NCBI RefSeq assembly: GCF_040365225.1
Contig: NZ_AP028055.1
Location: 2,294,001 to 2,358,000 of the forward strand
Length of the DNA: 64,000 nt
Direction of reading: 5' to 3'
Origin: Bacteroides sedimenti
Lineage (GTDB): Bacteria > Bacteroidota > Bacteroidia > Bacteroidales > Bacteroidaceae
A model generated the notes under the pieces. That model ran no database searches. It was not told where the DNA came from and saw nothing but the letters and a program-made list of their open reading frames with translations. A program made the translations under genes and the position numbers. This document shows, piece after piece, positions 28,244 through 37,921 of the stretch (position 1 is the first letter of the stretch; every line of letters starts with the position of its first letter).

Positions 28244-28551
28244 TATAATTCATTGAATAAGAGTCAAAACACCTTTAAGAAACAGATTTATCGCTTAGCA
28301 GTTAAAACCATTATGCGGGTAACAACCTTATTGTCCTTCTTTAAAAAACATCCTTGGCATTAAAATCTCAATATAAACTTTGATGCTGAGGTTCTGTTTT
28401 CATTTATCCGAGACTAGTTATCTCTCCGAAAATGGGTTTTTCTGAAAAAGGTTCTTTATCTATCTCTTTAGAATCGAGTACTCTTATAGTTCAGTAAATA
28501 TAATGAAAAATTGCAGGTGGAGAACCCCACCTGCATTTTTCTTATGATAAA
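28244..28551. other. 308-base gap between nanU and nanM
   Basis: The right end holds the nanU terminator hairpin. The remainder should contain a promoter for the downstream enzyme genes, but no TAnnTTTG match is visible on the minus strand. No gene is seen. Confidence 0.5.
28506..28541 (-). terminator. Terminator after nanU
   Basis: GCAGGTGG (28513-28520) and CCACCTGC (28527-28534) form a perfect 8-bp GC-rich stem with a 6-base loop, flanked by A and T runs. It lies 10 bases past the nanU stop and separates the SusC/SusD pair from the enzyme genes. Confidence 0.85.
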
Positions 28552-30174
28552 TTACCAATTCTCAGTTTCCTGACCAAGATCCGTGTAACCCGGAGTCTGT
28601 TTAAGTGTTGGATCTGAATTTAAAGTAGTAATATCGATCGGCCATAAAAGTTTATGCTTCTCTGTAGTATAATCCAGAATAGGTTTTCCTTTATATGCTG
28701 CTTCTGAGCTAAATGCCAATGGTTTGCCATTCTTAGCATCTTTCATTCTGCAAACATCGAACCAACGAGTCCCTTCATTTACAAACTCAAGGTCTCTTTC
28801 GTGAAGAATTGCAAGTTCGTTTGTTTTAAAGTCGGAATTAGTATAGCCATATACTGCAGGATCCCATTTTGAATTGTAAGCACGAGCACGTACCTGATTA
28901 ATGTACTTGGCAACATCGCCATCTTTCATATTCTGAACTTCAGCCATCAATAACAATGCATCAGCATATCTGTACACAACCTGATCGCCACAGTAAATGC
29001 GAACGTTACTAGAGTTTACATAACCCAAGCTCTTAATCCATATTACCCCTTTCAAACTTTTATCTTTATTATAAAAATCAAAGAAGGTTGCACCACGTCT
29101 TGTGTCATTCGCATCGTATGCTTGCCAAAGAGTTGGAACATATTCATGTCTTAAAAGACCAGTATTTTTCAAGTTAAGTACATCTGCAGAGATAAGATTT
29201 CCTGAACCATCATATACTGAACCAAGGAAGTTAGCATTGGCAGGAACAAAATTAGCAATATTCCCGTTAGTGTATTCTCCTTCTAAATAACGCAGAGAGA
29301 AAATAATTTCTTTATTTTCTTTTGTTGCTGTTGATGTTGCATCAAAAACAGATGAGAAAGAGGGTAACATTCCAAAGCTAGAACTATTCAAGATTGTGTT
29401 CAGATAACCTTCAGCAGCATCCAAGTCGCTGGCAGCAGGAACCTGATCACCCAGAGAAACTTTAGCTGACCATAAATAAACCTCTGCAGCCAACATTGTT
29501 GAGGCAGCTTTTGACCAAGTACATCTGTTTGTTCCGGTTGGGATCAAATCAGATGAAGCAAAATAGTCTAAAGATTTCTTCAAATCAGCTTTGATGAAAT
29601 CCATCGTCTGTTTTGGCGTAGAGCGGGGAGTATAAAGGTCGGCAGGAGAAACCTGTCCGTCCATTACTTTTACTTTATCAACTAATGGCACACCACCAAA
29701 TGTTCTGTACAAGTAGAAATAGTACATTGCGCGGATACCATATGCTTGACCAAGTGCGTAGTCAATAGCAGCTTTGTTGTTCTTTTGCAATTCAGAACCT
29801 TCAACCTTTTGAATCATCAGGTTTGAATCGAAAATATAGCCATATAATCCAGCCCAGCCACTAACACCGGTATTTGATGCGTCCAGGTTGTTCTCTTTAA
29901 TTCTATCGTAGTCAAGAGAAGTACTTACAGAAGAAGTTCCCGATTTGTTTGTACCACCACGTGCTTCACCCAAAAGAAAGTTACGAGTAAAATTGATATC
30001 CCTCATTCTGGTATGCATGCCATACATATAACCTTGCACCTGAGGAACGGTATTCCAAAAGTTACCACTTGCGTAGTTATCAATCGGTGCCAAATCAAGC
30101 TTGTCACAAGAAGTGAAGAAAGCCGATGTAGCCAATACCGCACAACTAAATATAATTGATTTTATAGTTTTCAT
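28552..30174 (-). CDS. nanU: SusD-like sialic acid-binding lipoprotein
   Basis: A surface lipoprotein of the SusD/RagB family, 540 residues. The signal sequence ends FFTSC, with Cys23 as lipid anchor. The N-terminal block (LDLAPIDNYASGNFW) and the C-terminal block (FVNEGTRWFDVCRMK) are typical SusD signatures. In T. forsythia and B. fragilis, NanU at the equivalent place binds sialic acid with high affinity and passes it to NanO; the same role is likely here from gene order. It lies 20 bases behind its SusC partner and is followed by a strong terminator, so the pair forms a separate transcription segment. Confidence 0.9.
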   Translation of the reverse strand: MKTIKSIIFSCAVLATSAFFTSCDKLDLAPIDNYASGNFWNTVPQVQGYMYGMHTRMRDINFTRNFLLGEARGGTNKSGTSSVSTSLDYDRIKENNLDASNTGVSGWAGLYGYIFDSNLMIQKVEGSELQKNNKAAIDYALGQAYGIRAMYYFYLYRTFGGVPLVDKVKVMDGQVSPADLYTPRSTPKQTMDFIKADLKKSLDYFASSDLIPTGTNRCTWSKAASTMLAAEVYLWSAKVSLGDQVPAASDLDAAEGYLNTILNSSSFGMLPSFSSVFDATSTATKENKEIIFSLRYLEGEYTNGNIANFVPANANFLGSVYDGSGNLISADVLNLKNTGLLRHEYVPTLWQAYDANDTRRGATFFDFYNKDKSLKGVIWIKSLGYVNSSNVRIYCGDQVVYRYADALLLMAEVQNMKDGDVAKYINQVRARAYNSKWDPAVYGYTNSDFKTNELAILHERDLEFVNEGTRWFDVCRMKDAKNGKPLAFSSEAAYKGKPILDYTTEKHKLLWPIDITTLNSDPTLKQTPGYTDLGQETENW

Positions 30175-30194
30175 ATTTAATACGGAATAAATTA

Positions 30195-33100
30195 TTAGAA
30201 TGATAAATTAACGCCAAACAATAGGGTACGCGGAAGTCCATATCCTGAACCTGAGCCAGTACCTGCTTCAGGAGTAGTTACCTTCTTACATTGAGTAAGA
30301 TAACCTAAGTTTTGTCCTGTTACAGAAAGATCCAATCTTTCCAATTTTGCTTTGCTGATAATGCTCTTTGGTAATGAGTATGTAAGTGATATCTCACGGA
30401 AAGCAACGTAAGAACCGCTGTATGCAAACATAGTTGAGGTTCTGTAATAGTTACTCTTACCTAACTGATCAGCCCAATAGTATTTAGGTAATGTTCCGTT
30501 AGGATTTGTTTCAGACCATGTATTTTTCACATCAGTTGTCATGTTATATGTTCCTTGCATAGCACCTAAGAACCAAGGAGTTGTATTATCATAAATTGTA
30601 AAATCTAAAGCATAGTCTAATGCTGCAAACAGAGACAAGTTCTTCCATTTCAGAGTTGAAGTCAAACCACCAATCCAGTGTGGAGTAGTGTTACCAACTT
30701 TCACCATATCGTATTGGTCAATCACGCCGTCACCATTCACATCTTTCCATTTTACATCACCCGGTTGAATTGGCAACACTTTACCTGCTTTCTGAGCGTC
30801 AGTCAGGTTAGCCCACGATGTTTTTCCATAAAGAACGCGAGCTGAGCTACCACCGGCTCTATCCTCCATTACATCAGGAATTTCATCCCAGCTCTTGTAG
30901 ATACCTTCGGATTTGAATGCATAAAGAACACCTGGTTCCTGACCTTCCTGATAACCACCAACCCATACTTTATCTGTTCCGTTTCCGGTATATACCTGGT
31001 AAGCATTTTGGCGATTCTTTTCCAAACCATTATTAGGCAACTTCTCAATAATATTCTTATTGTAAGAGATATTTGCATTAATATTCCAGTTCCAGTCTTT
31101 TGATTGAATAGGTTTCGCTGCTAATTCAATTTCAACACCGCGATTTCTTATTGCACCGTTATTAGTAAGAATTGAACTAATACCAGAAGAACTTGCTAAA
31201 TTAACTCTTGCAAGTTTGTCGCTTGTCAAACGATTGTAGAATGTGAAGTTTGTAGAGTATCTGTTATTCAAATAACTTAAATCTAAACCAAATTCAAAAG
31301 TTTTTGATTTTTCCCATCTCAAACCTGGATTTGGAACTTCACTCATAGAGAAATCTGCTAGTCCATTATAAAATGCTGCATTTCCATTGGATTTGAAAGA
31401 ACCTTGCAATTCATAATTACCTATACCTGAGACGTTACCATTCAAACCATAACTTGCACGCACCTTACCAAATGAGATAATATCTGCAAATTTCTTCATA
31501 AAGTTTTCTTTAGTGAAGATCCATCCAGTAGATACACCTGGGAAAACCCCCCAACGATTATTGATCAGTTTAGAGTAACCATCCTTACGTATTACAAATG
31601 AAACCAAATATTTGCTATCATAATCATAGTTTGCACGACCAAAGAAAGAAAGAATACGTTGACGGTTGTGATAAGAATCAATTTTACGCATATTTTCTTT
31701 TATAGAGGTCAAAGCTAAGTCCATGAAATCGTCAGTTGCAGCTCCTTGACCTGAAGCACTTAAACCACGGCTGTATGAGTCATAATATTCAGAACCCAGC
31801 ATTGTTGTTACATAATGATTTCCAAACTGACGTTCGAAATTCAACACAGCGTTGTAAGTTTGGTCAAATGTACGGTCATAAGATGCTGAAGAAGAACGTG
31901 TAGATACAACATTTGTTGGAGTACTACGGTAGTCTTTATTGAATGATTCGTACATACCTTCACTGTAGTACCAGTTAGCTGAAGTCTTTAAATAAAGTCC
32001 TTTCATAAAATCAATCTTGAATGATTGACTCATAGTAAACTTATCTGTCTGGTTATCACGGAAGAATTTATTAGCTTGATAGCTTTGGTTACCATCACCT
32101 GAATTCACCCCAAGCATTGGATTACCATTTTCATCCATGAAACGAACTGTTGGAGGCAAAGACATAATACGACCAAAATAGTTATATTCATCTGTCTGAG
32201 AACCAGGCATTGACTGCCAGTTCGCACGGTTGTAGTTTAAGCTGGAAGTAGAAGTTAACCATGTTCTGATCTTGTAATCACCGTTAAAGATGAAAGAATA
32301 ACGATCATAGTAAGATGCAATAGGAAGACCTTCTGAGTGGTTGTAACCAAAACCGGCATAGTAGTGACCTTTATCGTTACCACCAGACATATTGATATTA
32401 TAATCCTGTGTCAAAGATGGATTGTTCAGGTTATATTTGGCAACATCAGTATCCGTAAAAATAAGGTCTTTGCCTGTTACAGGATCTTTCATTGTTTTCC
32501 AACCTTTATCCAAAAGGAATTTATTGGAATCATCCAAATACATTGTGCTCCAAATGGTATTGTTGTTTAGAATCGCATTACCATTTGCATCAACATCATA
32601 CTTATTTCCTGTTCCATATGGAACGGCATTAGCCAAAGAGGAAGTGTTTTGGTACCCCATTGGTGTACCATCAGTTTTTTGCCAAACATTTGATGCACGA
32701 GCATAAGCAGTACGCATCCAGTACAGGTAATCGGCAGCGTTATTGAATTCATAAGGAGTATTGAGGTAATTGATACCCACTTTTGCCTTCACGCTGATGT
32801 CAGAAGTACCTGCTTTACCTTTTTTGGTAGTAACCAGGATAACACCGTTATTTGCACGCGCACCATAGATCGCAGTTGCTCCTGCATCCTTCATTACCTG
32901 CATATCTTCGATATCTTCAGGGTTGATGTCGCTCAAACTTGAACGAATCTGTCCATCCACAATTACGATTGGCGCACCTGAGCCATCAAGGTTGGTACCA
33001 CCACGAAGTACAATAGAAGGTGTAGCGCCCGGGTTACCTGAAGTCTGAATAACTCTCAAACCAGAAACGGCACCTGAAAGAGCCTGTGCAGGGTTAGAGA

Positions 33101-33497
33101 AAACACCTGTACTCAGCTTTTCATTGCTCACCTTGGCAATTGAGTTAGTAGCTTTGGAACGCAACTGGGTTCCAGTATAACCGGTTACCACAATCTCATC
33201 GAGCATTGTAGAGGTTGGTTTAAGTTTGATTACCAGACTTTTCTGGCCTTTTACACTTACAATCAGCTTTTCATAGCCAATATAGGAAACAGAGATTTCC
33301 CCTTGGGGATTTAGACTTAGCGAGAACTTTCCATCAAGATCGGTAACTGTACCGTTCCTGGGATTTCCCACTTCAGAAATACTTGCACCAAGTACAGGTT
33401 CGTTTGTTTCGTCAAACACCTGTCCGGTAACTGTCTGCTTTTGAGCCATCACGCCTAATGATAGGAAAAAGCACATTAGTAATAAGAACTTCCTCAT
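30195..33497 (-). CDS. nanO: SusC-like TonB-dependent sialic acid transporter
   Basis: An outer-membrane TonB-dependent transporter of 1100 residues. After a signal peptide (about 1-18) comes a carboxypeptidase-regulatory-like domain at about 22-95 (GQVFDETNEPVLGASI), then the plug (LRGGTNLDGSGAPIVIVDGQ), then the barrel, ending in FGVNLSF. Unlike the transporter at 12891-16247 it has no STN domain, which agrees with the absence of a sigma/anti-sigma pair in the nan locus. NanO of T. forsythia and B. fragilis imports sialic acid together with NanU. A 196-base gap separates it from nanE, where an additional promoter could lie, though I see no consensus box. Confidence 0.92.
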   Translation of the reverse strand: MRKFLLLMCFFLSLGVMAQKQTVTGQVFDETNEPVLGASISEVGNPRNGTVTDLDGKFSLSLNPQGEISVSYIGYEKLIVSVKGQKSLVIKLKPTSTMLDEIVVTGYTGTQLRSKATNSIAKVSNEKLSTGVFSNPAQALSGAVSGLRVIQTSGNPGATPSIVLRGGTNLDGSGAPIVIVDGQIRSSLSDINPEDIEDMQVMKDAGATAIYGARANNGVILVTTKKGKAGTSDISVKAKVGINYLNTPYEFNNAADYLYWMRTAYARASNVWQKTDGTPMGYQNTSSLANAVPYGTGNKYDVDANGNAILNNNTIWSTMYLDDSNKFLLDKGWKTMKDPVTGKDLIFTDTDVAKYNLNNPSLTQDYNINMSGGNDKGHYYAGFGYNHSEGLPIASYYDRYSFIFNGDYKIRTWLTSTSSLNYNRANWQSMPGSQTDEYNYFGRIMSLPPTVRFMDENGNPMLGVNSGDGNQSYQANKFFRDNQTDKFTMSQSFKIDFMKGLYLKTSANWYYSEGMYESFNKDYRSTPTNVVSTRSSSASYDRTFDQTYNAVLNFERQFGNHYVTTMLGSEYYDSYSRGLSASGQGAATDDFMDLALTSIKENMRKIDSYHNRQRILSFFGRANYDYDSKYLVSFVIRKDGYSKLINNRWGVFPGVSTGWIFTKENFMKKFADIISFGKVRASYGLNGNVSGIGNYELQGSFKSNGNAAFYNGLADFSMSEVPNPGLRWEKSKTFEFGLDLSYLNNRYSTNFTFYNRLTSDKLARVNLASSSGISSILTNNGAIRNRGVEIELAAKPIQSKDWNWNINANISYNKNIIEKLPNNGLEKNRQNAYQVYTGNGTDKVWVGGYQEGQEPGVLYAFKSEGIYKSWDEIPDVMEDRAGGSSARVLYGKTSWANLTDAQKAGKVLPIQPGDVKWKDVNGDGVIDQYDMVKVGNTTPHWIGGLTSTLKWKNLSLFAALDYALDFTIYDNTTPWFLGAMQGTYNMTTDVKNTWSETNPNGTLPKYYWADQLGKSNYYRTSTMFAYSGSYVAFREISLTYSLPKSIISKAKLERLDLSVTGQNLGYLTQCKKVTTPEAGTGSGSGYGLPRTLLFGVNLSF

Positions 33498-33693
33498 AGA
33501 ACTAGTTAATTAATGAATAAATGAATAATATAGTATTACTATTTGTTTTGGTCTATTTTACGTAAGCAAGCTATTGTTATTTGTTAGGGTTTAGCTTATA
33601 GTTCAGTTAATTACATAATCTTTATTGCTTGCTTTAAATTGTAAGATATAATAGTTAGTTAGTAAAGTCTGGTTTAGTTTAAATTTAGTATAG

Positions 33694-34893
33694 CTAATTA
33701 ATATTTGGATTTCGCAACAAGATCTCATTACACAGTTCGAATGATTTAATCATCATGCGAGGTACGTGGAACGGTCCCTTGAAGATATTTCCTTTTGCAG
33801 GTTGAGATACTGAACCATCACGGTGCAGGTATCCATACCACTCTCCGTATTCATTATCCGGGAAATGAGTATATGTCCAGTCACGAATCTGTTTATGCAT
33901 ATCCAGATATTTTTCATCCTTGGTAGCTTCGTAAGCATACAATGTGGCGATAATCGCTTCACACTGTGGCCACCAGAATTTCATATCGTGGGCATAATCC
34001 TGAGGAGAGTAGTTCTTACAATCACGGAAATTGATTATTCCGCCGTAAGTCTCATCCCAGCCCCATTTCCATGACCAGTCAAGTATTGTAATTGCAGTGT
34101 CTACCAGCCCTTTATCCCATCCGCGAAGTTTTGCTTCTTCCAGAATAAACCAAGCTGTTTCAATGCAGTGTCCCGGATTAATCAGACGTCCGTTGATGCT
34201 ATCAATAAATTCACCATTCGGACCAACTGTTTCCAGTAAAGCACTGAATTCAGGATGCATAAAGTATTTGCGAAGTTTTTCTATTGAACTGTCAATCTGT
34301 GCTGTCAATTCCGGAGCATCAATCGCTTCGCGGATGCGTGAAGCTGTATTAATAAGAATCATAGTCAGTGAATGACCCTGCATCTCCACGTTTTCACAAT
34401 ATTTTGGAGCCAATAACCCCGGAGTTGTTGTTAAACGTACAATGTTATGGAACATTTTAAGCGCTTTCTCTGCATAGCTCTTATCACCTGATGCCAAAGC
34501 ATATTCGGACATGGCGATAGCTGCGAAAGATTCAGAGAAAACATAGCGGCGCTTACGGACAGGTTCACCGGTTGCAGTAACTTCGAAGAACATGTGTCCG
34601 TCTGTATCGATGCAGTGTTGCTCAATAAAGTCGAGTGTGCTCTTTGCTGCAGCCAGCCATTCAGGGTTTTTCTCTACCTTATTATATGCATATGCACAAA
34701 CAAAAGCAAAACGTCCCTGAAACCATACAGATTTTGTTGTGTCAATCAGAGTTCCGTCTCTGTCCACACATGTATAAACGCCACCGTTTACACGGTCGAA
34801 ACCATATTTCATCCAGAATGGCATAATGTCTGTCGTCAAATCACGACGACAAACATCAGCCCATTCAGTAAGATATCCTTTAATCTTTTCCAT
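33694..34893 (-). CDS. nanE: N-acylglucosamine 2-epimerase
   Basis: A cytoplasmic (alpha/alpha)6-barrel epimerase of the AGE (renin-binding protein-like) family, 399 residues. It converts ManNAc, the product of the lyase, to GlcNAc. B. fragilis uses this AGE-type enzyme in place of the phosphorylated ManNAc-6-P route of E. coli, so no NanK kinase is needed at this step. Family features include GHCIETAW, with a conserved His, WEWGWDETYGGI-like sequence near 280 and WWPQCEAI near 310. It begins 8 bases behind the lyase stop, so the two are co-transcribed. No signal peptide is present. Confidence 0.92.
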   Translation of the reverse strand: MEKIKGYLTEWADVCRRDLTTDIMPFWMKYGFDRVNGGVYTCVDRDGTLIDTTKSVWFQGRFAFVCAYAYNKVEKNPEWLAAAKSTLDFIEQHCIDTDGHMFFEVTATGEPVRKRRYVFSESFAAIAMSEYALASGDKSYAEKALKMFHNIVRLTTTPGLLAPKYCENVEMQGHSLTMILINTASRIREAIDAPELTAQIDSSIEKLRKYFMHPEFSALLETVGPNGEFIDSINGRLINPGHCIETAWFILEEAKLRGWDKGLVDTAITILDWSWKWGWDETYGGIINFRDCKNYSPQDYAHDMKFWWPQCEAIIATLYAYEATKDEKYLDMHKQIRDWTYTHFPDNEYGEWYGYLHRDGSVSQPAKGNIFKGPFHVPRMMIKSFELCNEILLRNPNIN

Positions 34894-34901
34894 TTACCTA
34901 A

Positions 34902-35819
34902 TTAAAATTTGTTGCAACGGTCAAAGAAGTTAATAGCTTCAAGTTCGGCCTTCATCGCTGCTTCTTCTTCATCAGTCATGTTCTGGAACGGAGTACGGTT
35001 TTTACCCAAATCCAGACCTATCAGTTTCATAATGCGTTTACCACCTACGATATTTCCACGGTAATGGCAAATCACATTAATTACTTCCTGTGAGAAGTTT
35101 TGTTTTTCGCGAGCTGCTTCCAAATCACCGGCTTTCCATGCATCGATAATACCTACAAGCTCTTTTCCGTTGTAGTTTGTTGTTCCGCCGATACCGCCCT
35201 GAGCTCCACCCATGGCAAGACAAGGAAGAATAGTTTCGTCCTGTCCATGAAGCATATCAAATTTGCCACCTTTGTAAAGACGACATTGATTGTATTCGTA
35301 CAGACTTTCGAAAGTATATTTAATTCCGGCGAAGTTAGGGATACGACCATCAACAGCTTCCAGGAAGGAAACCATCGAAAGGAATGCACCGTTAAATGCA
35401 GGAATATGATAGAAATAGAAAGGAAGTTGAGGTGCACCGCAAGCAATCTCCTCGCAGTATTTTACCAACTCTTCTACTCTGCCAACTTTTGGAAAAGGAG
35501 GTGCCATTGTTGCAATACCCCATGCTCCGATCTTCTGAGCATGCTCTGCCAGGGCACGGCTGGATTTTACGCAAGTACTACCAACGTGTACAATTACTTT
35601 AAAACCTTCTGGAGCAACTGACACCCAACGTTCAGCAAGCTTCATACGCTCTTCGTCATTCAACATGTAGCCTTCACCAGAAGAACCATTGATAAAAACT
35701 CCCTGAAGGCCGTTTTTCTTCAGCATATTTGCATATGCTTCAATTGGTTCGTAATTCACCTCTCCGTTTTCGTAAAACGGAGTAAATGGTGCGTCTATTA
35801 AACCCTGAATCTTTTCCAT
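34902..35819 (-). CDS. nanL: N-acetylneuraminate lyase
   Basis: A class I aldolase of the dihydrodipicolinate synthase/NAL family, 305 residues, the standard length. It splits N-acetylneuraminate into ManNAc and pyruvate in the cytoplasm. Visible landmarks are the GSSGE carboxylate-binding motif at 45-49, the catalytic Tyr137 in FYFYHIP and the Schiff-base Lys167 in AGIKYT. It is the first gene of the nan locus, about 50 bases behind a recognisable Bacteroides promoter, and is followed after 8 bases by nanE. Homologues are also called nanA. Confidence 0.94.
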   Translation of the reverse strand: MEKIQGLIDAPFTPFYENGEVNYEPIEAYANMLKKNGLQGVFINGSSGEGYMLNDEERMKLAERWVSVAPEGFKVIVHVGSTCVKSSRALAEHAQKIGAWGIATMAPPFPKVGRVEELVKYCEEIACGAPQLPFYFYHIPAFNGAFLSMVSFLEAVDGRIPNFAGIKYTFESLYEYNQCRLYKGGKFDMLHGQDETILPCLAMGGAQGGIGGTTNYNGKELVGIIDAWKAGDLEAAREKQNFSQEVINVICHYRGNIVGGKRIMKLIGLDLGKNRTPFQNMTDEEEAAMKAELEAINFFDRCNKF

Positions 35820-35873
35820 ACCTTGTAAATTTATATTTTTTTAGTTCAATTCTTAACTTTATTAAATACGCAG

Positions 35874-35904
35874 CAAATATATCCAATTTTTATTATCTAC
35901 GCAA
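35874..35904 (-). promoter_or_regulatory. Promoter of the nan locus
   Basis: On the minus strand TATATTTG (35874-35881) matches the -7 consensus, and ATTG (35901-35904) lies 19 bases upstream at the place of the -33 TTTG element. The transcript would start about 50 bases before the lyase ATG. No clear operator palindrome was seen beside it. Confidence 0.6.
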
Positions 35905-36233
35905 TATCTTATTAATTATTTTATCTTTCAGGAGTGATTTATTTCATTTTTAACTAAATTGATTGATTTACACTCCGATTCATAAGTTCAGTTGAGGCAT
36001 AAATGAAGCCAATTTTTTATATACCTCCTCACTTTATCGCTTTTTAGCTACAATATTAAGTTAAAGAGTAAGTGTTCTTTAGGCAAAGAGATAGAAAAAT
36101 AAGGTTGAGTGAATAGCAAGCCATTGAGTAGTTATTAGCAAAGCCAAATAATAAAACAAAGAGAGAAGAAAAAAGGTTTTTCAAAACGTTATTATATACC
36201 TTTATATATATACCGGATATGCTCACAATAAAA

Positions 36234-36281
36234 ATTGCCCGTTGAAATCAGTATCATTATTGATTGATTCCAACGGGCAAT
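36234..36281 (-). terminator. Terminator after N-glycanase gene
   Basis: ATTGCCCGTTG (36234-36244) and CAACGGGCAAT (36271-36281) form a perfect 11-bp stem, followed on the minus strand by a T-run. It separates the N-glycanase gene from the nan locus, so the two are transcribed apart. The remaining 350 bases up to the lyase gene hold the nan promoter and nothing else I recognise. Confidence 0.85.
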
Positions 36282-36303
36282 TAAATTTATAATAGAGTCA
36301 GGC

Positions 36304-37560
36304 CTATTCTTCCCAGACAAGATAAGCTGATATCAACCAGTGATTCAACTTATCTCCTACTGCCGGTTGTGCCGTAGGAATAGCGATCTTCAGGGTATGC
36401 TCGCCCGCCTCAATATTTTCCAGGTATGCAGTGAAAGGAGTGACAACACTGCCGGGGCACCAGTTAGACCGGGATAAGTCCGACGAAGCAATTGGTTCTT
36501 CTATCTCCTTTTCGGCTCTTCCACCTTCCTCGGAAATATATGCCGCGGTACGTTTCTGCAACCAAACACCAGATGACGGATTAAATCTCCTGAATGAAGC
36601 ACAATCTGTTCTCCACGGTGTGAAACGAATCACTTCACGCCCATCTACAGAAACAATATTCTCTCTTTTCACAAACTCATCACCTCCGGAGTGTCCACCA
36701 TGGCCTGTAACAATATAGTTAATCATCACATTTTTCGCTTTTTTAGGTAAAGTAAAGGGCACTTCCAATGACTTTCTTGCAAACATATCCGGAATAGCCT
36801 GTCCGGTATAGTAAACTGTATTCACTAAAGGAAGAACTTTTCTATTGGGAAGCTTATCGCACTTTAAAGGGCTCTCCTTGAAACTGAGTTCTACCGAGAT
36901 TTTATATCCTTCTTTTGTCCATGAATCAATAAAGGCGCCAACATAAACATCACCTGTTAATAATGAATAGCGATCAGTGATATCTTGCTCCCATTCCACA
37001 AAAGGTGCGAACTCATCAATATAAACAGGCTTTCTTTTAGCATTTGTAATACTATCACTACTATAATAACCCACTCCAAAAGGAGTCATAAAACGCATCA
37101 GCTCAACAGTAGGCGAATAATTCTTCCCTGGAACAACTCCCACTAATTTTTCCAGTTTAGTGGAATCTACTGCCGGATATTTTGCATTCCCCGCTGCAAC
37201 TTCAATCATATTAATTGCCGAGGAGGCAGGTATTACAAACAAGGAACCGCTTTTATCCCAACGATCTCCGTTAGAAGTCAGTCTCACTTTCACGCGCACA
37301 GCTACATTACGTTTAAATTGGGGAACATTGATTTTTTTCAGCAAAACCCGTCCATTATCCAGACGAATAACCCCCTCACCTTTCCACACTTTATCAGGAT
37401 AACTATTGGGATTAAAGCAAACGGGTGCTTCTACAAACGGTTTGATAACAAGAGCCGTATCTGCTTTCGCGGCAAAAACCGGTTCATCACAAACCATAAA
37501 TGCCAGCAACAAAAATGCCGCTAACGATATGCGACGTAAAAAAGATAATTGATTCTTCAT
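36304..37560 (-). CDS. PNGase F-type peptide:N-glycanase
   Basis: A secreted amidase of 418 residues that should release whole N-glycans from asparagine. The signal peptide ends near residue 31. Two PNGase F domains follow: N-terminal about 45-235 and C-terminal about 240-415. By eye against Elizabethkingia PNGase F, the catalytic Asp60 corresponds to Asp102 (RWDKSG), Glu206 to Glu295 (GGDEFV), and Glu118 to Asp212 (FIDSW), a conservative change. The block NWCPG matches the family's GWCPG. It is about 60 residues longer than the PNGase F precursor. Flanked by its own promoter and terminator, it sits beside the sialic acid locus and upstream of the GH85/GH92 locus, which fits a role in N-glycan harvest. 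Activity with Asp at position 212 is not certain. Confidence 0.85.
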   Translation of the reverse strand: MKNQLSFLRRISLAAFLLLAFMVCDEPVFAAKADTALVIKPFVEAPVCFNPNSYPDKVWKGEGVIRLDNGRVLLKKINVPQFKRNVAVRVKVRLTSNGDRWDKSGSLFVIPASSAINMIEVAAGNAKYPAVDSTKLEKLVGVVPGKNYSPTVELMRFMTPFGVGYYSSDSITNAKRKPVYIDEFAPFVEWEQDITDRYSLLTGDVYVGAFIDSWTKEGYKISVELSFKESPLKCDKLPNRKVLPLVNTVYYTGQAIPDMFARKSLEVPFTLPKKAKNVMINYIVTGHGGHSGGDEFVKRENIVSVDGREVIRFTPWRTDCASFRRFNPSSGVWLQKRTAAYISEEGGRAEKEIEEPIASSDLSRSNWCPGSVVTPFTAYLENIEAGEHTLKIAIPTAQPAVGDKLNHWLISAYLVWEE

Positions 37561-37631
37561 ATGCTTAATTTATATATAGTTATTACGTTAATGCCATGCT
37601 TCTTTTTTGAAGCGCCATCCTAAAAAGAAAA

Positions 37632-37639
37632 CAAAGATA
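37632..37639 (-). promoter_or_regulatory. -7 box of N-glycanase gene
   Basis: TATCTTTG on the minus strand matches the -7 consensus, 71 bases upstream of the N-glycanase ATG. No good -33 element was found at the usual spacing. The rest of this divergent 361-base gap holds the permease leader described separately. Confidence 0.5.
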
Positions 37640-37827
37640 CTTATTATCCATAAATAAATCAGAGGCAATTTTTGTTTTTTAAAGGAGATCAATTTATCCG
37701 GATTTAACTCTTTGACTGGTAAAATCTGTCAATTCAAAACATTAAGATCTTCTTTTTAAATTTTCACTTCCATTTAAACAAAACTATTAAATAAGAATAT
37801 TACAACCGTAAACTCCCATTTTTTTTG

Positions 37828-37893
37828 TAATTTCGCGCCCAAAATTTTATCTGCCTAAAAGGAAAAAGATTTTCAACTCGTCTTTTTCCTTTT
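37828..37893 (+). promoter_or_regulatory. Leader of xanthine permease with hairpin
   Basis: TAATTTCG at 37828-37835 resembles a -7 box with one mismatch. Downstream, AAAAGGAAAAAGA (37857-37869) and TCTTTTTCCTTTT (37881-37893) are perfect 13-base inverted arms around an 11-base loop, ending 28 bases before the permease ATG. No purine riboswitch core was recognised. The hairpin could act as an attenuator or hide the ribosome-binding region. Confidence 0.45.
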
Positions 37894-37921
37894 CAAACCA
37901 GATGCATAACAACAAGACCTT

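Noticed and set aside
37561..37921. Purine riboswitch ahead of the xanthine permease
   Set aside because: The conserved loop sequences of the purine riboswitch were not found; only a simple hairpin is present.
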